Shown: piece after piece, positions 35,574 to 45,429 of the stretch
Layout: each line of letters opens with the position of its first letter
Numbering within the stretch: the stretch's first letter is position 1
Assembly: GCA_024233975.1 (NCBI GenBank)
Contig: JACKOX010000008.1
Span: 62,001 to 126,000, forward strand
Origin: Rhodanobacteraceae bacterium
GTDB lineage: Bacteria > Pseudomonadota > Gammaproteobacteria > Xanthomonadales > Xanthomonadaceae
DNA: 64,000 nt
Reading direction: 5' to 3'
Program-made: the position numbers and the translations under genes
Notes under the pieces: model-generated
The model's input: the letters and a program-made list of their open reading frames with translations, nothing else
Databases searched by the model: none
Told to the model about the DNA's origin: nothing

Positions 35574-35939
35574 CTATCGCGACAGCAGAAACGCCGGCAG
35601 AGCAACGAGTCCAAGCATCAGCAGAATACCGAACGCCGCCAATAACAGCTGGCCCGGATTCCGGCGCAGTTCGGACAACACAGAGGGCAGACTGCCATCG
35701 GCCTTCGCCTGCCGGTACTCGGCCTTGACGCGCTCACGCCGTTCCCGCTGATAGGTATCCAGCAACTCGCGAGCCCGCATCAACTCGCTATCGTCGCGCA
35801 GCCAGATACCGGCAAACGAAATACCCCAGCGCCCCTGTTCGGTTTCGTACCAGGCAATGCCCTGCTCATCGAGCAGCGCACGCACGTCATCCGCCTCATC
35901 GTCAGGAACGTGGCGGAGATTGAGCAGTAGTGTCGACAT
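35574..35939 (-). CDS. DUF6164-like small membrane protein
   Basis: A 121-residue protein with a soluble N-terminal domain (LLLNLRHVPDDEADDVRALLDEQGIAWYE, then GRWGISFAGIWL) and one C-terminal transmembrane helix (QLLLAAFGILLMLGLVALPAFLL). The pattern matches DUF6164 as I recall it. The N-terminal part resembles the small ferredoxin-like domain of DUF2007 proteins. It converges with the preceding hydrolase gene. Function unknown. Confidence 0.75.
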   Translation of the reverse strand: MSTLLLNLRHVPDDEADDVRALLDEQGIAWYETEQGRWGISFAGIWLRDDSELMRARELLDTYQRERRERVKAEYRQAKADGSLPSVLSELRRNPGQLLLAAFGILLMLGLVALPAFLLSR

Positions 35940-36137
35940 GTCGCCATTCTATGTCCTGAGCCCCCGAACGAAATACCGAAGGGCCGAATGCGTTCTCACC
36001 GGGTTGATGAAAGCAGTTGGTAGCGCCAGTAAAAACCGCTGTTGGCGCCGCAGATGGAACCCCGGGCGCAAAAGATGTTCTCATGTGCGCCTCTCGCGTC
36101 CCTACGCCGTTCAGATGTCCGCCAACAGGAGATTCTC

Positions 36138-37883
36138 ATGCGAATGCGTTCCCTTCCCCTACTCATCGGTGTCGCCCTGGTGTCCTCGCTCAGTGCTTGC
36201 GGCTCGGGCGGGGAGCCTTCGGCTGACGTTGAGAAGCCGGCCGCCGCGAATGTGGCGACGCCTGCCACCGAAGCCAAGGAATCCGCCGATGCTGCCGAGG
36301 TGGCTTCCTACCTCAAGGCGCATCGTGGTGACTATGTAAAAGTGCCGTTGACATCCGACCTCAGCACCCTGGACGACAAGCAGAAGCGCATGATCAGGCT
36401 GCTGATCCAGGCAGCGCGGCAAATGGATGCCATCTACTGGCAACAGGGTTGGGGCACGCGAGCGGCGCTGGCTTCACACATCACCCAGCTGGGTCTTGAT
36501 AAGGCTGATCCACTAATGCGCCTGGCCAACGTCAACTATGGACCCTGGGATCGACTCAACGAGGACCATCCCTTCGTTCCGGGTATTGGGCCGCGGCCAG
36601 CTGGTGGTGGCTTCTACCCCGCCGACATGAGCAAGGAGCAGTTCGAGGCGGCCGATCTGAAGGACAAAACTGGACTCTACACGCTGATCCGGCGTGATCA
36701 GGATGGCAAGCTTTCCGTCGAGCCCTACAAGGATGCGTACGCCGAACCGCTTGCCAAAGCCGCCACGCTGCTTCGGCAAGCGGCGCAACTGGCCACCAAC
36801 ACCGACTTTGCCGACTACCTCAAGCTCCGTGCCGATGCGCTGCAGAGCGACGACTTCCAGCCCAGCGACATGGCCTGGATGGACATGAAGGACAACCAGG
36901 TCGACATTGTCATCGGACCGATCGAAACCTATGACGACCAGTTGTTCGGATACAAGGCGGCCTACGAGGCTTATGTTCTGGTCAAGGACATGGCCTGGAG
37001 CGAACGGCTCGCGCGCTTCGCCAAGTACCTGCCGGAACTGCAGCGCAACCTGCCGGTTCCTGACAAGTACAAGGCGGAAACCCCGGGTTCGGACGCCGAC
37101 CTTAACGCCTACGACGCGGTGTTCTATGCGGGCAACGCCAACGTTGGCGCCAAGACCATCGCCATCAACCTGCCGAATGACGAAGAAGTCCAGCTCAAGA
37201 AGGGAACGCGCCGCCTCCAGCTGAAGAACGTCATGCAGGCCAAGTTCGACAAGATCATGATGCCGATCGCGCAGGAGCTTATTGCCGAGGATCAGCTCGG
37301 CCATCTGAGTTTCGATGCCTTTTTCCAGAACACCATGTTCCACGAAGTCGCACACGGCCTCGGAATCAAGAACACCCTGGATGGCAGCGGCACGGTTTCG
37401 CACGCGCTCAAGGAATACGCCTCCAATTTCGAGGAAGGCAAGGCCGACGTGCTGGGCCTGTACATGGTCACCCAGTTGGCTGAAAAGGGCGAAATCGACA
37501 AGAGCAAGCTGATGGACAACTACGTCACATTCCTTGCTGGAATCTTCCGTTCCGTGCGCTTCGGTGCCTCCGACGCGCATGGCAAGGCCAACATGATCCG
37601 CTTCAACTATTTCAAGCAGCGCGGAGCCTTCAGTCGCGATGCGGAAAGCGGCAAGTACCGCGTCGATTTCGACAAGATGACCGAGGCGATGAATTCGCTG
37701 TCTGCCGACCTGCTGACCATCCAGGGTGATGGCGACTACGCCCGCGCAAAATCGATGACCGATGAGCTGGGCAACATTGATGACCAGCTCGCGGCGGACC
37801 TCAAGCGTCTTGGGAAAGCCCGGATACCTGTGGATGTACTGTTTGAACAGGGTGTCAAGACACTCGGCCTGACGAATAGCTGA
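36138..37883 (+). CDS. M49-related (dipeptidyl-peptidase III-like) zinc peptidase lipoprotein
   Basis: A 581-residue lipoprotein. Start 36138 has AGGAG seven bases upstream; the open frame begins earlier without a signal. The lipobox SLSAC gives a lipidated cysteine near residue 21. The zinc site is HEVAHG (His402, Glu403, His406) with a second motif EEGKAD (432-437), matching the M49 pattern in which the second motif supplies a glutamate ligand. Classical DPP III has HEXXGH; here it is the shorter HEXXH form seen in bacterial relatives. Probably releases dipeptides from oligopeptides at the envelope. Confidence 0.85.
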   Translation: MRMRSLPLLIGVALVSSLSACGSGGEPSADVEKPAAANVATPATEAKESADAAEVASYLKAHRGDYVKVPLTSDLSTLDDKQKRMIRLLIQAARQMDAIYWQQGWGTRAALASHITQLGLDKADPLMRLANVNYGPWDRLNEDHPFVPGIGPRPAGGGFYPADMSKEQFEAADLKDKTGLYTLIRRDQDGKLSVEPYKDAYAEPLAKAATLLRQAAQLATNTDFADYLKLRADALQSDDFQPSDMAWMDMKDNQVDIVIGPIETYDDQLFGYKAAYEAYVLVKDMAWSERLARFAKYLPELQRNLPVPDKYKAETPGSDADLNAYDAVFYAGNANVGAKTIAINLPNDEEVQLKKGTRRLQLKNVMQAKFDKIMMPIAQELIAEDQLGHLSFDAFFQNTMFHEVAHGLGIKNTLDGSGTVSHALKEYASNFEEGKADVLGLYMVTQLAEKGEIDKSKLMDNYVTFLAGIFRSVRFGASDAHGKANMIRFNYFKQRGAFSRDAESGKYRVDFDKMTEAMNSLSADLLTIQGDGDYARAKSMTDELGNIDDQLAADLKRLGKARIPVDVLFEQGVKTLGLTNS

Positions 37884-37932
37884 TCCCGGCAAGTTCGCCG
37901 TCCTCAGCATTCCCGGTCAACCACATCGAGGT

Positions 37933-40900
37933 CTACGCCCTGCCCAGTTGCGAGTATTGGATGATGCGATCGCGTCCCGATGCCTTGGCTTCGTAGAGCG
38001 CAAGGTCCGCAGCCTTCAGCAGCGCCTCGGCGCTGCTACCGTCGTCGGGAAATACCGCGAGCCCCAGTGACAGCGTGACGGGCGGCAGCAGCCGCCCGTC
38101 GTGACTGACCTCGGACCGGCGAATGGCGTCAAGCATGGCCCTGGAAAGATCAAGCGCATCAGCCACGGCCGTATCCGGAAGCAGTACTGCCAACTCCTCG
38201 CCACCATAGCGGCAGACCACATCACCCGGCCGGGCATGTGCTTGCAGGGCATCGGCCACCGATTGCAGCACACGGTCACCGGCGGCATGGCCATGCGTGT
38301 CGTTATAGGCCTTGAAGTGGTCGATATCGATCATCAGCAAGGCTACCGGCGTGCCGACCTTGCTGCTGTTGACCAGCGCCTCCTGCAGCGACTCCTGAAG
38401 TTGTCGGCGATTGAAGAGCCCGGTCAGCGGGTCCCGGATGGACTGCTCCAGCAACGCGGCACGCAGTTCCAGGTTCGCCAGTGCCAGCGCCGTCTGTTCG
38501 GCCATGGAGTGGGCAACCGCCAGCCGTCGCCGGGCTTCACCGGCATCCGGCGCATCCTCGTGCCGGATATGCAGCAGTCCCAGCAGGATGCCCTGTGCCG
38601 AGAGCGGAATGCAGGCACTCGCACCGTCCTCCGTATCCAGGGAACACAGGTGCGAACAGGCATCCGCGACGCCCTCGACCGGATGACTGATCGCCCTGCC
38701 CTCGCGAATCGCCACGCAGGCACCACCATCCAGCTGCCGGTCCAGTGGAAGCCCCCATGTACAGCCCGCCATCCAGCCCACGCCGCCGGTTCGCCGCAGG
38801 TAGAGCGCGCCACTGCTGTGCGGGAACAGCCTGGGACCAAAGTCGCTGATTCGCCGGCAGGCGATGCCGACATCCTCGCTCCCCTGCAGTGCGGCCGACA
38901 GCTCACCCAGGAGCGACACTTCGCGATGCGTGCGTTCAACCTGGGCCAATGATGCTTCGAGACGACCGGTCTGCGCGGCCAGTTCCGCCGTGCGTTCACG
39001 GACGCTGCTCTCCAGACGGCGCCGGTTCGCCTCGTGCAGAGCCAGTCGACGACGGTAGGCGAACGCAAGCATGGCCATGACACCGAGCAGCGCCAGCGCG
39101 CGGAACCACCAGGTAGCCCACCATGGAGGCAATACCCGGATCAGCAGCCGCGCCCCATCCTCGTTCCACACGCCATCCTTGTTCGCGGCCCGCACGCGGA
39201 AAACATAGTCGTCCGGATCAAGGTTCGTGTACGTGGCTCGAGGCTTCGCCGCCTCGGCCTCGATGAAATCCCGGTCGAAGCCTTCAAGCTGATACGCAAA
39301 GCGATTGCGGGTCGGATCCGAGTAGTGCAACGCGGCGAACTCCAGCGTGAAGTCGGTGACCGCAGGCCCCAGCACCAGTGTCTTCGCGAACTCGATCGGC
39401 TGCGTCAGGCTGACACCGTCATGCACTTCTCCCGGACGTACCGGGACACCGGACAGCAGCAGGTCAGTGATCCGCACAGGCGGCGCCATGCTGTTCTCCA
39501 CGATCGCATCCGGAAGAAAGGACACGGCGCCATGCGAACCACCGAACACCAGCGTGCCGTCCGGCAACTCCGCCGAGGAATGAATGAAATAGCTGCCGGA
39601 AGGCAGGCCGTCCCTTGCGGTGTAGTTGCGTACTTCGCCGGACGACGGATCCAGACGCGTGATGCCGGAGTCGGTACTGAGCCAGAGCCGTCCCTTGGCA
39701 TCGTTCTCGATCGAATTGATCGTGTCGTCGGCAAGGCCATCCTGCTTCGTGTAGGTATGGAAGACCACGCTGCCGTCAGGCTGGCGTTGGAGCAGGTCCA
39801 GCCCTGCGACCGTACCTACCCAGATGCGGCCCTCGTCATCCTCGTGGATGTCGGTCACCAGGCTCTGGCTGAGGCTGTCCGGACGCGACGGGTCATGCTG
39901 GAAATGTTCGAACCGGCCGGATTCATCGACCAGCCGATCTAGCCCGGTCTCCGTTCCGACCCAGACCTGCCCGGCACGATCCAGCAGCATGGACAGCACG
40001 CGACCCTGCGACAGGCTGTCCGCGATTGCTGGATCATGTGAATAGACGTGGAGGCTGTCGTCCGCAGGATCATGTCGCAGCAGACCTCCCTCGGTACCAA
40101 TCCAGACCACTCCGTCCCCGGCAATCGCCATGGCACGCACGGAGCGAAGCTCCTGCGCGGCACCTTCCTGCGCCACGGCAACGTATTCGCCTGTCGCGCG
40201 ATCGAGTCGGCCGAAACCGTCCTGCTGTGTCCCCACCCACACGCCACCCTGTCGATCCGGTACGGCGCAGCGAACGAGATCCGTCGGCAGACCGTCAGTC
40301 CGCGCAGGATCGTGCCGGTAGTGCCGTAGCTCCCCGGTTTCAGGATCAACGTAGTCGATGCCACCACGCAGCAGACCGAACCAGATCCCGCCCTGCTCAT
40401 CGGCCGCCACGTTGTAGACCAGGCTGTCGCTGAGGCGATAGCGTTCGTCGGCGACAGAGGTGTGCCGGTCGAAGCCACCACTGCCCAGGTCCAGGCGACT
40501 CAGTCCGTTGTACCAGGTGCCCAGCCACAGCGTGTCGTTGCGGTCCTGGATCATGCTGACCACGGAGTCATCGGCCAGGCTATGCGGATCTTCGGCACGG
40601 TGCCGGTAGTAGCGAACCGTATCGGCATCAACCCGATACGCACCGCTGTTCTGCGTCCCGATCCAGATTGCTCCGCCACGTTCGCGGAACAGCATGCGGA
40701 CGGTATCGTCGATCTCCACGCCCTTCGGCAAAGGCAGGCCTTCCCCTGCCAACCCGTCACGGGTCATTGCGCGCAGCTGCAGCCCAGACGTCGTACCGAT
40801 CCAGAGCCGGGTGTCGTCCTCCACCAGGAGACGGATGACCACGTTTGCCCTGCCACCACCGTCCAGTTCAAGGCGATGAATGCTGCCATCGCTCGGGTCC

Positions 40901-41577
40901 AGCCGATCCAGTCCGGCAGTACTGCCAATCCACAGGCGGCCTTCAGCATCCATCGCCAGCGAACGCACGTCATCACTGGCCAGGCCGCCATCTTCTGCGC
41001 GCCCCTTGTGCCAGAAGTGGAAGGTGCCCGTCGCAGGGTCGAGGCGTTGCAGCCCATCGGCGCTGGCGATCCACAGGGTTTCCACGCCATCGATGTCGCT
41101 GAGCAACAGCTGGCGAATGGTGCGATTGCCCTTCCCACGCTCCGGACCTTCATCCGGCTCGAAGGCATCAAAACCGGTGCGGTCGGGCGACAGGCGGAAC
41201 AACCCGCCGATCGTGCCAACCCAGATCGCGCCCTGACGGTCTTCTTGCAGCGTGTTGACGATGTTGCTGCCGAGGCTCCGCGGATCACCAGGGACATTGC
41301 GGTAGGACACGAAACGGAAACCGTCGTATCGAACCAGCCCACCCTGGGTACCAAACCAGATATAGCCGTCATGGTCCTGCAACAGGGCTTCCACCGCGGT
41401 GACGGGAAGACCGTCGTCCGTGCCCAGATTCTCGAACCGAGGATTTCGCGGCGCACCCGTCGCCAGTGCACTGCAGGCGAGTGAAAGCCACAACAGACAG
41501 GAACCCAGCAACGATGCGCCGCGCGAGAGTCCTGATCGCCGCCGTGAACTGCGCGAATACCCGACCCACGACGTCAT
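37933..41577 (-). CDS. Reg_prop propeller sensor diguanylate cyclase with GAF domain
   Basis: A 1214-residue inner-membrane receptor that would make c-di-GMP in response to a periplasmic ligand. After a signal/anchor (about 20-42) come many repeated units of the type DGYIWFGTQGGLVRYDG, forming two beta-propellers (about 45-690), then a Y_Y_Y domain (about 720-810), a transmembrane helix (about 812-838), a short coiled coil, a GAF-like domain (about 890-1040) and a GGDEF domain. The active site reads GGEEL (1125-1129), with Leu instead of Phe, and the RPGD inhibitory site lies five residues before it. Monocistronic by position. Confidence 0.9.
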   Translation of the reverse strand: MTSWVGYSRSSRRRSGLSRGASLLGSCLLWLSLACSALATGAPRNPRFENLGTDDGLPVTAVEALLQDHDGYIWFGTQGGLVRYDGFRFVSYRNVPGDPRSLGSNIVNTLQEDRQGAIWVGTIGGLFRLSPDRTGFDAFEPDEGPERGKGNRTIRQLLLSDIDGVETLWIASADGLQRLDPATGTFHFWHKGRAEDGGLASDDVRSLAMDAEGRLWIGSTAGLDRLDPSDGSIHRLELDGGGRANVVIRLLVEDDTRLWIGTTSGLQLRAMTRDGLAGEGLPLPKGVEIDDTVRMLFRERGGAIWIGTQNSGAYRVDADTVRYYRHRAEDPHSLADDSVVSMIQDRNDTLWLGTWYNGLSRLDLGSGGFDRHTSVADERYRLSDSLVYNVAADEQGGIWFGLLRGGIDYVDPETGELRHYRHDPARTDGLPTDLVRCAVPDRQGGVWVGTQQDGFGRLDRATGEYVAVAQEGAAQELRSVRAMAIAGDGVVWIGTEGGLLRHDPADDSLHVYSHDPAIADSLSQGRVLSMLLDRAGQVWVGTETGLDRLVDESGRFEHFQHDPSRPDSLSQSLVTDIHEDDEGRIWVGTVAGLDLLQRQPDGSVVFHTYTKQDGLADDTINSIENDAKGRLWLSTDSGITRLDPSSGEVRNYTARDGLPSGSYFIHSSAELPDGTLVFGGSHGAVSFLPDAIVENSMAPPVRITDLLLSGVPVRPGEVHDGVSLTQPIEFAKTLVLGPAVTDFTLEFAALHYSDPTRNRFAYQLEGFDRDFIEAEAAKPRATYTNLDPDDYVFRVRAANKDGVWNEDGARLLIRVLPPWWATWWFRALALLGVMAMLAFAYRRRLALHEANRRRLESSVRERTAELAAQTGRLEASLAQVERTHREVSLLGELSAALQGSEDVGIACRRISDFGPRLFPHSSGALYLRRTGGVGWMAGCTWGLPLDRQLDGGACVAIREGRAISHPVEGVADACSHLCSLDTEDGASACIPLSAQGILLGLLHIRHEDAPDAGEARRRLAVAHSMAEQTALALANLELRAALLEQSIRDPLTGLFNRRQLQESLQEALVNSSKVGTPVALLMIDIDHFKAYNDTHGHAAGDRVLQSVADALQAHARPGDVVCRYGGEELAVLLPDTAVADALDLSRAMLDAIRRSEVSHDGRLLPPVTLSLGLAVFPDDGSSAEALLKAADLALYEAKASGRDRIIQYSQLGRA

Positions 41578-41782
41578 GAAACGATCACCCTGCCTCTGGC
41601 ATTCGGGGCTATCTCCCTCGCGATGAAGGATGTCCCTCGAACTGATCGCGTCCCGTCTACCAGCCCCATCCGCAGGTCCCCTGGTGTCGATATGCTGTCG
41701 CCGCCTGGACAGGCCTGGCGAACGCCATGCCCAGATGTTAGCGGCCAGCTGCCAGCCAGCGCCACCTCCAGCCGCGACGCAT

Positions 41783-41818
41783 AAAAAAAGCCCCGGGTGT
41801 CGCCACCCGGGGCTTTTT
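41783..41818. terminator. Bidirectional intrinsic terminator after the cold-shock gene
   Basis: An 11-base-pair stem, AGCCCCGGGTG (41789-41799) with CACCCGGGGCT (41804-41814), closes a TCGC loop. It is flanked by seven A residues on the left (41783-41789) and five T residues on the right (41814-41818), so it can end transcription on either strand. On the minus strand it lies 24 bases beyond the cold-shock stop codon. Confidence 0.88.
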
Positions 41819-41842
41819 CAATCGGCAGCGCCGACCGCGAAA

Positions 41843-42052
41843 TCAGGCGACTTCGACGGCGTCAGCCTGCAGGCCCTTCGGGCCCTTGACGACATTGAAG
41901 GTGACCCGCTGGCCTTCCTTCAGGGTCTTGAAGCCATTGCCCTGGATGGCGCGGAAGTGCACAAACACGTCCTCACCGCTTTCCGGGGTGATGAAACCAA
42001 AGCCCTTGGCGTCGTTGAACCACTTGACGGTTCCGTTCTGACGATCAGACAT
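41843..42052 (-). CDS. Cold-shock domain protein (CspA family)
   Basis: A 69-residue single cold-shock domain protein, an RNA chaperone that binds single-stranded nucleic acid. RNP1 is KGFGFI (16-21) and RNP2 is VFVHF (29-33). Start 42052 is set by AAGGAG upstream; the open frame extends further but is leader sequence. A strong terminator follows. Several hundred bases separate it from the divergent uup gene, leaving room for the long structured 5' leader typical of csp genes. Confidence 0.95.
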   Translation of the reverse strand: MSDRQNGTVKWFNDAKGFGFITPESGEDVFVHFRAIQGNGFKTLKEGQRVTFNVVKGPKGLQADAVEVA

Positions 42053-42376
42053 CGCTGAAACTCCTTGAAACATGAAAATGAAATCCGCGGCAGGTTCGGG
42101 TGAACATGACCGCAGCGCTACTGATGTTGCAGGGAGTAAAGCGAAGCGAAGCGATGTAGCAGATCGTTGGAAACCGCTGCGGAACAGCGTTTTCACGGTA
42201 GATCAACCGCATCGGGCCACGGTTTCCTGTGACCCTTGCAATCAACAGTGAGCGCACGTTACACCGTTTTCGAGCAAAAGGCGATACCTGAACGATGGGT
42301 CGCAAGTGATTGTTCAGGCAAGGCTTTGCTGTCATGCAATCGCAACATGGCGGCGAAGACCGGATAATCCCCGCCC
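42053..42376. other. 324-base intergenic region between csp and uup
   Basis: No gene is supported here. It must hold the leader and promoter of the cold-shock gene (minus strand) and the promoter of uup (plus strand). AAGGAG for csp is at about 42061-42066. A GCGAA unit repeats nearly three times at 42141-42154, and a short CGCTG-CGGAA-CAGCG hairpin lies at about 42175-42189. I could not place a convincing -35/-10 pair for either gene. Confidence 0.5.
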
Positions 42377-44269
42377 ATGCCCCTGATCACCCTGCAAAAC
42401 GTCGACCATGCCGTTGGCGGCCCACCCCTGCTGGACAAGGCCCAGCTTAGCGTCGAAGCCGGCGATCGCCTGTGCGTGGTTGGCCGCAATGGCGCCGGCA
42501 AATCCACGCTGCTCCGCCTGCTGGCCGGCCAGCGACAGCCCGATGACGGCCAGATCATCCGCCAGACAGGCCTGCGCGTCGCCATGCTGGAACAGGCTGT
42601 CCCCGAGGGCGATACCGGTAGCGTGCTGGACTGCGTCCTCGCCGGCAGCGGCGCCGTCGGGGAACTGCTCGCCCGCCATCACGCCCTGACACAGGATGTC
42701 GATGCCGCCGACAGCGGCGAGCTGGCGCGAGTGCACGATGCCATCGACGCCGCCCATGGCTGGGATCTGGAACGGCGCGCCGAGGAAGTGGTGGATCGCC
42801 TGGGCTTGCCGGGCGAGGCCCGTTTCGAAGCCCTGTCCGGTGGTCTCAAGCGCCGCGTCCTGCTCGCAAGGGCGCTGGTGACCAAGCCTGACCTGCTGCT
42901 GCTCGATGAACCCACCAACCACCTCGACATTGAATCGATCCGCTGGCTGGAGGAGTTCCTGCGTGGTTTCGAAGGCGCGATTGTCTTCGTCACCCATGAC
43001 CGCGCCTTCCTGCAGGCCGTGGCGACTGGCATCGTCGAGATCGACCGCGGCCAGCTCAGCGTCTGGCCCGGCGACTGGCAGAACTACCTTCGCCGTCGCG
43101 AAGAACGCCTGCATGCCGAAGCCGAGGAAAACGCCCGCTTCGACAAGCGCCTGGCCGCCGAGGAAGTCTGGATCCGCCAGGGCATCAAGGCGCGGCGCAC
43201 CCGCAACGAAGGCCGCGTCCGCGCGCTCAAGGCATTGCGCCGCGAGCGTGCAGAACGCCGCGAACTGCAGGGCAACGTGCGCATTGAACAGCAGGCGTCT
43301 GCGCGCAGCGGCAAGCGGGTGATCGTGGCCGAGCACATGTCGTTCCGGCATCCCTGCAGTGAAACCGCACTGATCGACGATTTCAGCACCGTCATCGAAC
43401 GCGGCGACCGCATCGGCCTGATCGGCCCCAACGGCAGCGGCAAGACAACCCTGCTTCGCCTGCTGCTGGGCGAGCTCAAACCGGATAGTGGCAGCGTGGA
43501 ACACGGCACCCGGCTGGAGATCGCCTACTTCGACCAGCACCGCAGCCAGCTGCGCGATGACTGGAACGCCGTGGACAACGTCGCCGAAGGTCGCGAATAC
43601 ATCGAGCTCAACGGTCGTCGGGTCCATGCACTGGGCTATCTGCAGGACTTCCTGTTCACGCCCGACCGCGCCCGCGCACCGATCACCGAACTGTCCGGCG
43701 GCGAGCGCAACCGACTGCTGCTGGCCAAACTGTTCTCGAAGCCATCCAACCTGCTGGTGATGGACGAGCCCACCAACGACCTCGACATGGAAACGCTGGA
43801 CCTGCTGGAGGAACAGCTGGCCGACTATGCCGGCACCGTGCTGCTGGTCTCGCATGATCGTGCCTTCCTCGATGCGGTGGTCACCTCGACCATCGTCATG
43901 CTGGGCAACGGTCGCGTTGGCGAATTCGTCGGTGGCTACAGCGACTGGGCCGCGATGGCCGAACAGGCGCCTGCGTCCGCAGCTTCCCTATCGAACAGCG
44001 AAAAACCCGCGGCGAAGCCGGTCGCGAACGAACCGCCGGTGGAACCAAAGAAGCGCAAGCTCAGCTATCGCGACCAGCGCGAGCTGGATGCCCTGCCCGG
44101 CCAGATCGAAGCACTGGAAGCGCGCATGACGGAGCTTTCGGCTGCCATGAGCGATCCGGCCTTCTTCCAGCAGGACGCCAACAAGGCGGCTGAGGCAGGC
44201 CGCGAACTCGCGCAGCTGCAGGAACAGCTCGACGCGCTGTATGTCCGCTGGGAAGCACTGGATGCATAG
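42377..44269 (+). CDS. uup: ABC-F family ATPase Uup
   Basis: A 630-residue cytoplasmic ABC-F protein with two nucleotide-binding domains and no membrane spans; Uup acts on the ribosome and affects transposon excision stability in E. coli. First Walker A GRNGAGKST (36-44), signature LSGGLKRR, Walker B LLLLDEPTNHLD; second Walker A GPNGSGKTT, signature LSGGERNR, LLVMDEPTNDLD. The inter-domain linker is Arg/Glu rich. The C-terminal coiled coil (LDALPGQIEALEARMTEL) is characteristic of Uup. It is followed two bases later by rlmC. Confidence 0.93.
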   Translation: MPLITLQNVDHAVGGPPLLDKAQLSVEAGDRLCVVGRNGAGKSTLLRLLAGQRQPDDGQIIRQTGLRVAMLEQAVPEGDTGSVLDCVLAGSGAVGELLARHHALTQDVDAADSGELARVHDAIDAAHGWDLERRAEEVVDRLGLPGEARFEALSGGLKRRVLLARALVTKPDLLLLDEPTNHLDIESIRWLEEFLRGFEGAIVFVTHDRAFLQAVATGIVEIDRGQLSVWPGDWQNYLRRREERLHAEAEENARFDKRLAAEEVWIRQGIKARRTRNEGRVRALKALRRERAERRELQGNVRIEQQASARSGKRVIVAEHMSFRHPCSETALIDDFSTVIERGDRIGLIGPNGSGKTTLLRLLLGELKPDSGSVEHGTRLEIAYFDQHRSQLRDDWNAVDNVAEGREYIELNGRRVHALGYLQDFLFTPDRARAPITELSGGERNRLLLAKLFSKPSNLLVMDEPTNDLDMETLDLLEEQLADYAGTVLLVSHDRAFLDAVVTSTIVMLGNGRVGEFVGGYSDWAAMAEQAPASAASLSNSEKPAAKPVANEPPVEPKKRKLSYRDQRELDALPGQIEALEARMTELSAAMSDPAFFQQDANKAAEAGRELAQLQEQLDALYVRWEALDA

Positions 44270-44271
44270 TC

Positions 44272-45429
44272 GTGCCTAGCGTGGACTTCTCCTGCGATTA
44301 CTTCCGACGCGGCGAATGCCGCTCCTGCAGTGAGATCGCACGGCCTTACGGCGAGCAGCTGACCGACAAGGAAGCCTTGGCGCGAGAGACACTGGCAGCC
44401 TGCAAAGACCTGCGCTGGCTGCCGAGCATCGCCAATGCCGAGCGTGGCTTCCGCAACAAGGCCAAGATGATGGTTGCCGGCACCACGGACGCACCGACGC
44501 TGGGCATCCTCGACGCCACATTCCGCGGCGTCGATCTCGCCGAATGCCCGCTGTATCCGCCTGCCCTGTCGATCGCTTTCGAACCGCTGCGTGAGTTCAT
44601 CGCCCGCGCCGCCATCGCGCCCTATGACGTGAACACCCGGCAAGGCGAATTGAAGCATGTGCTGATCACCGTCTCCGACGCTCCGGGCAATCCGCTGATG
44701 CTGCGTCTGGTCTGCCGCTCCCGCGAATCAGAATCACGCATCCGCAAGCACCTGCCCTGGCTGCGCGAGCGACTGCCCTCGGTGTCGGTCGTGTCGATCA
44801 ACCTGCTGCCGCAGCACATGGCGGCCAGCGAAGGCGATGAGGAAATCCTGCTCAGCGATGACGACATGTTGTCGATGCCGGTCAACGGCATACCGCTTCA
44901 CCTCAAACCGGGCGGCTTCTTCCAGACCAGCACCGCCATCGCCGCCGCCCTGTATCGACAGGCGCAGGACTGGATCGCTGAACGGCAGCCGACATCGGTG
45001 CTTGATCTGTACTGCGGCGTCGGCGGCTTCGCTCTCCATGCTGCAGCGGTGTTGCCGGCGTCAACGGCGATCGCCGGCATCGAGATCAGCGTGGATGCGA
45101 TCGACTGTGCCCGGCACAGCGCCATCGAGATGGGCCGAGGCGGCGAATCATTCCGCGTGATTGACGCCACGCAGACGCCCGACGCAGCCATCGCAAAGGC
45201 CGATCTGGTTATCGTCAATCCGCCGCGCCGCGGCATCGGCAGCACGCTCTGCGAGCGGCTGGATCGCGCCGATGCGCGCTGGCTGATCTATTCCAGCTGC
45301 AATGTCGCCACGCTGGCCAGCGATCTGGTGCAGATGCCCCATTGGCATGCGATGGAGGCACGACTGCTCGACATGTTCCCACATACCCGGCACTTCGAAA
45401 CCATCGTGCTGCTGGAGCGGCGCCCATGA
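44272..45429 (+). CDS. rlmC: 23S rRNA (uracil-747-C5)-methyltransferase RlmC
   Basis: A 385-residue SAM-dependent methyltransferase with an N-terminal 4Fe-4S cluster. Cluster cysteines are Cys8, Cys16, Cys19 and Cys92, with spacing close to E. coli RlmC. The SAM site is LDLYCGVGGFALHAA, the PPRRG motif is VNPPRRGIG, and the catalytic cysteine is in YSSCNVATL. No TRAM domain, consistent with RlmC rather than RlmD. The start is a GTG two bases after the uup stop. The stop overlaps the flavoprotein start (ATGA), forming a uup-rlmC-flavoprotein unit. Confidence 0.93.
   Translation: MPSVDFSCDYFRRGECRSCSEIARPYGEQLTDKEALARETLAACKDLRWLPSIANAERGFRNKAKMMVAGTTDAPTLGILDATFRGVDLAECPLYPPALSIAFEPLREFIARAAIAPYDVNTRQGELKHVLITVSDAPGNPLMLRLVCRSRESESRIRKHLPWLRERLPSVSVVSINLLPQHMAASEGDEEILLSDDDMLSMPVNGIPLHLKPGGFFQTSTAIAAALYRQAQDWIAERQPTSVLDLYCGVGGFALHAAAVLPASTAIAGIEISVDAIDCARHSAIEMGRGGESFRVIDATQTPDAAIAKADLVIVNPPRRGIGSTLCERLDRADARWLIYSSCNVATLASDLVQMPHWHAMEARLLDMFPHTRHFETIVLLERRP

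Noticed and set aside
42141..42154. GCGAA units as a repeat array or CRISPR-like element
   Set aside because: Only about three five-base units occur, with no spacers; this is simple sequence in a leader.
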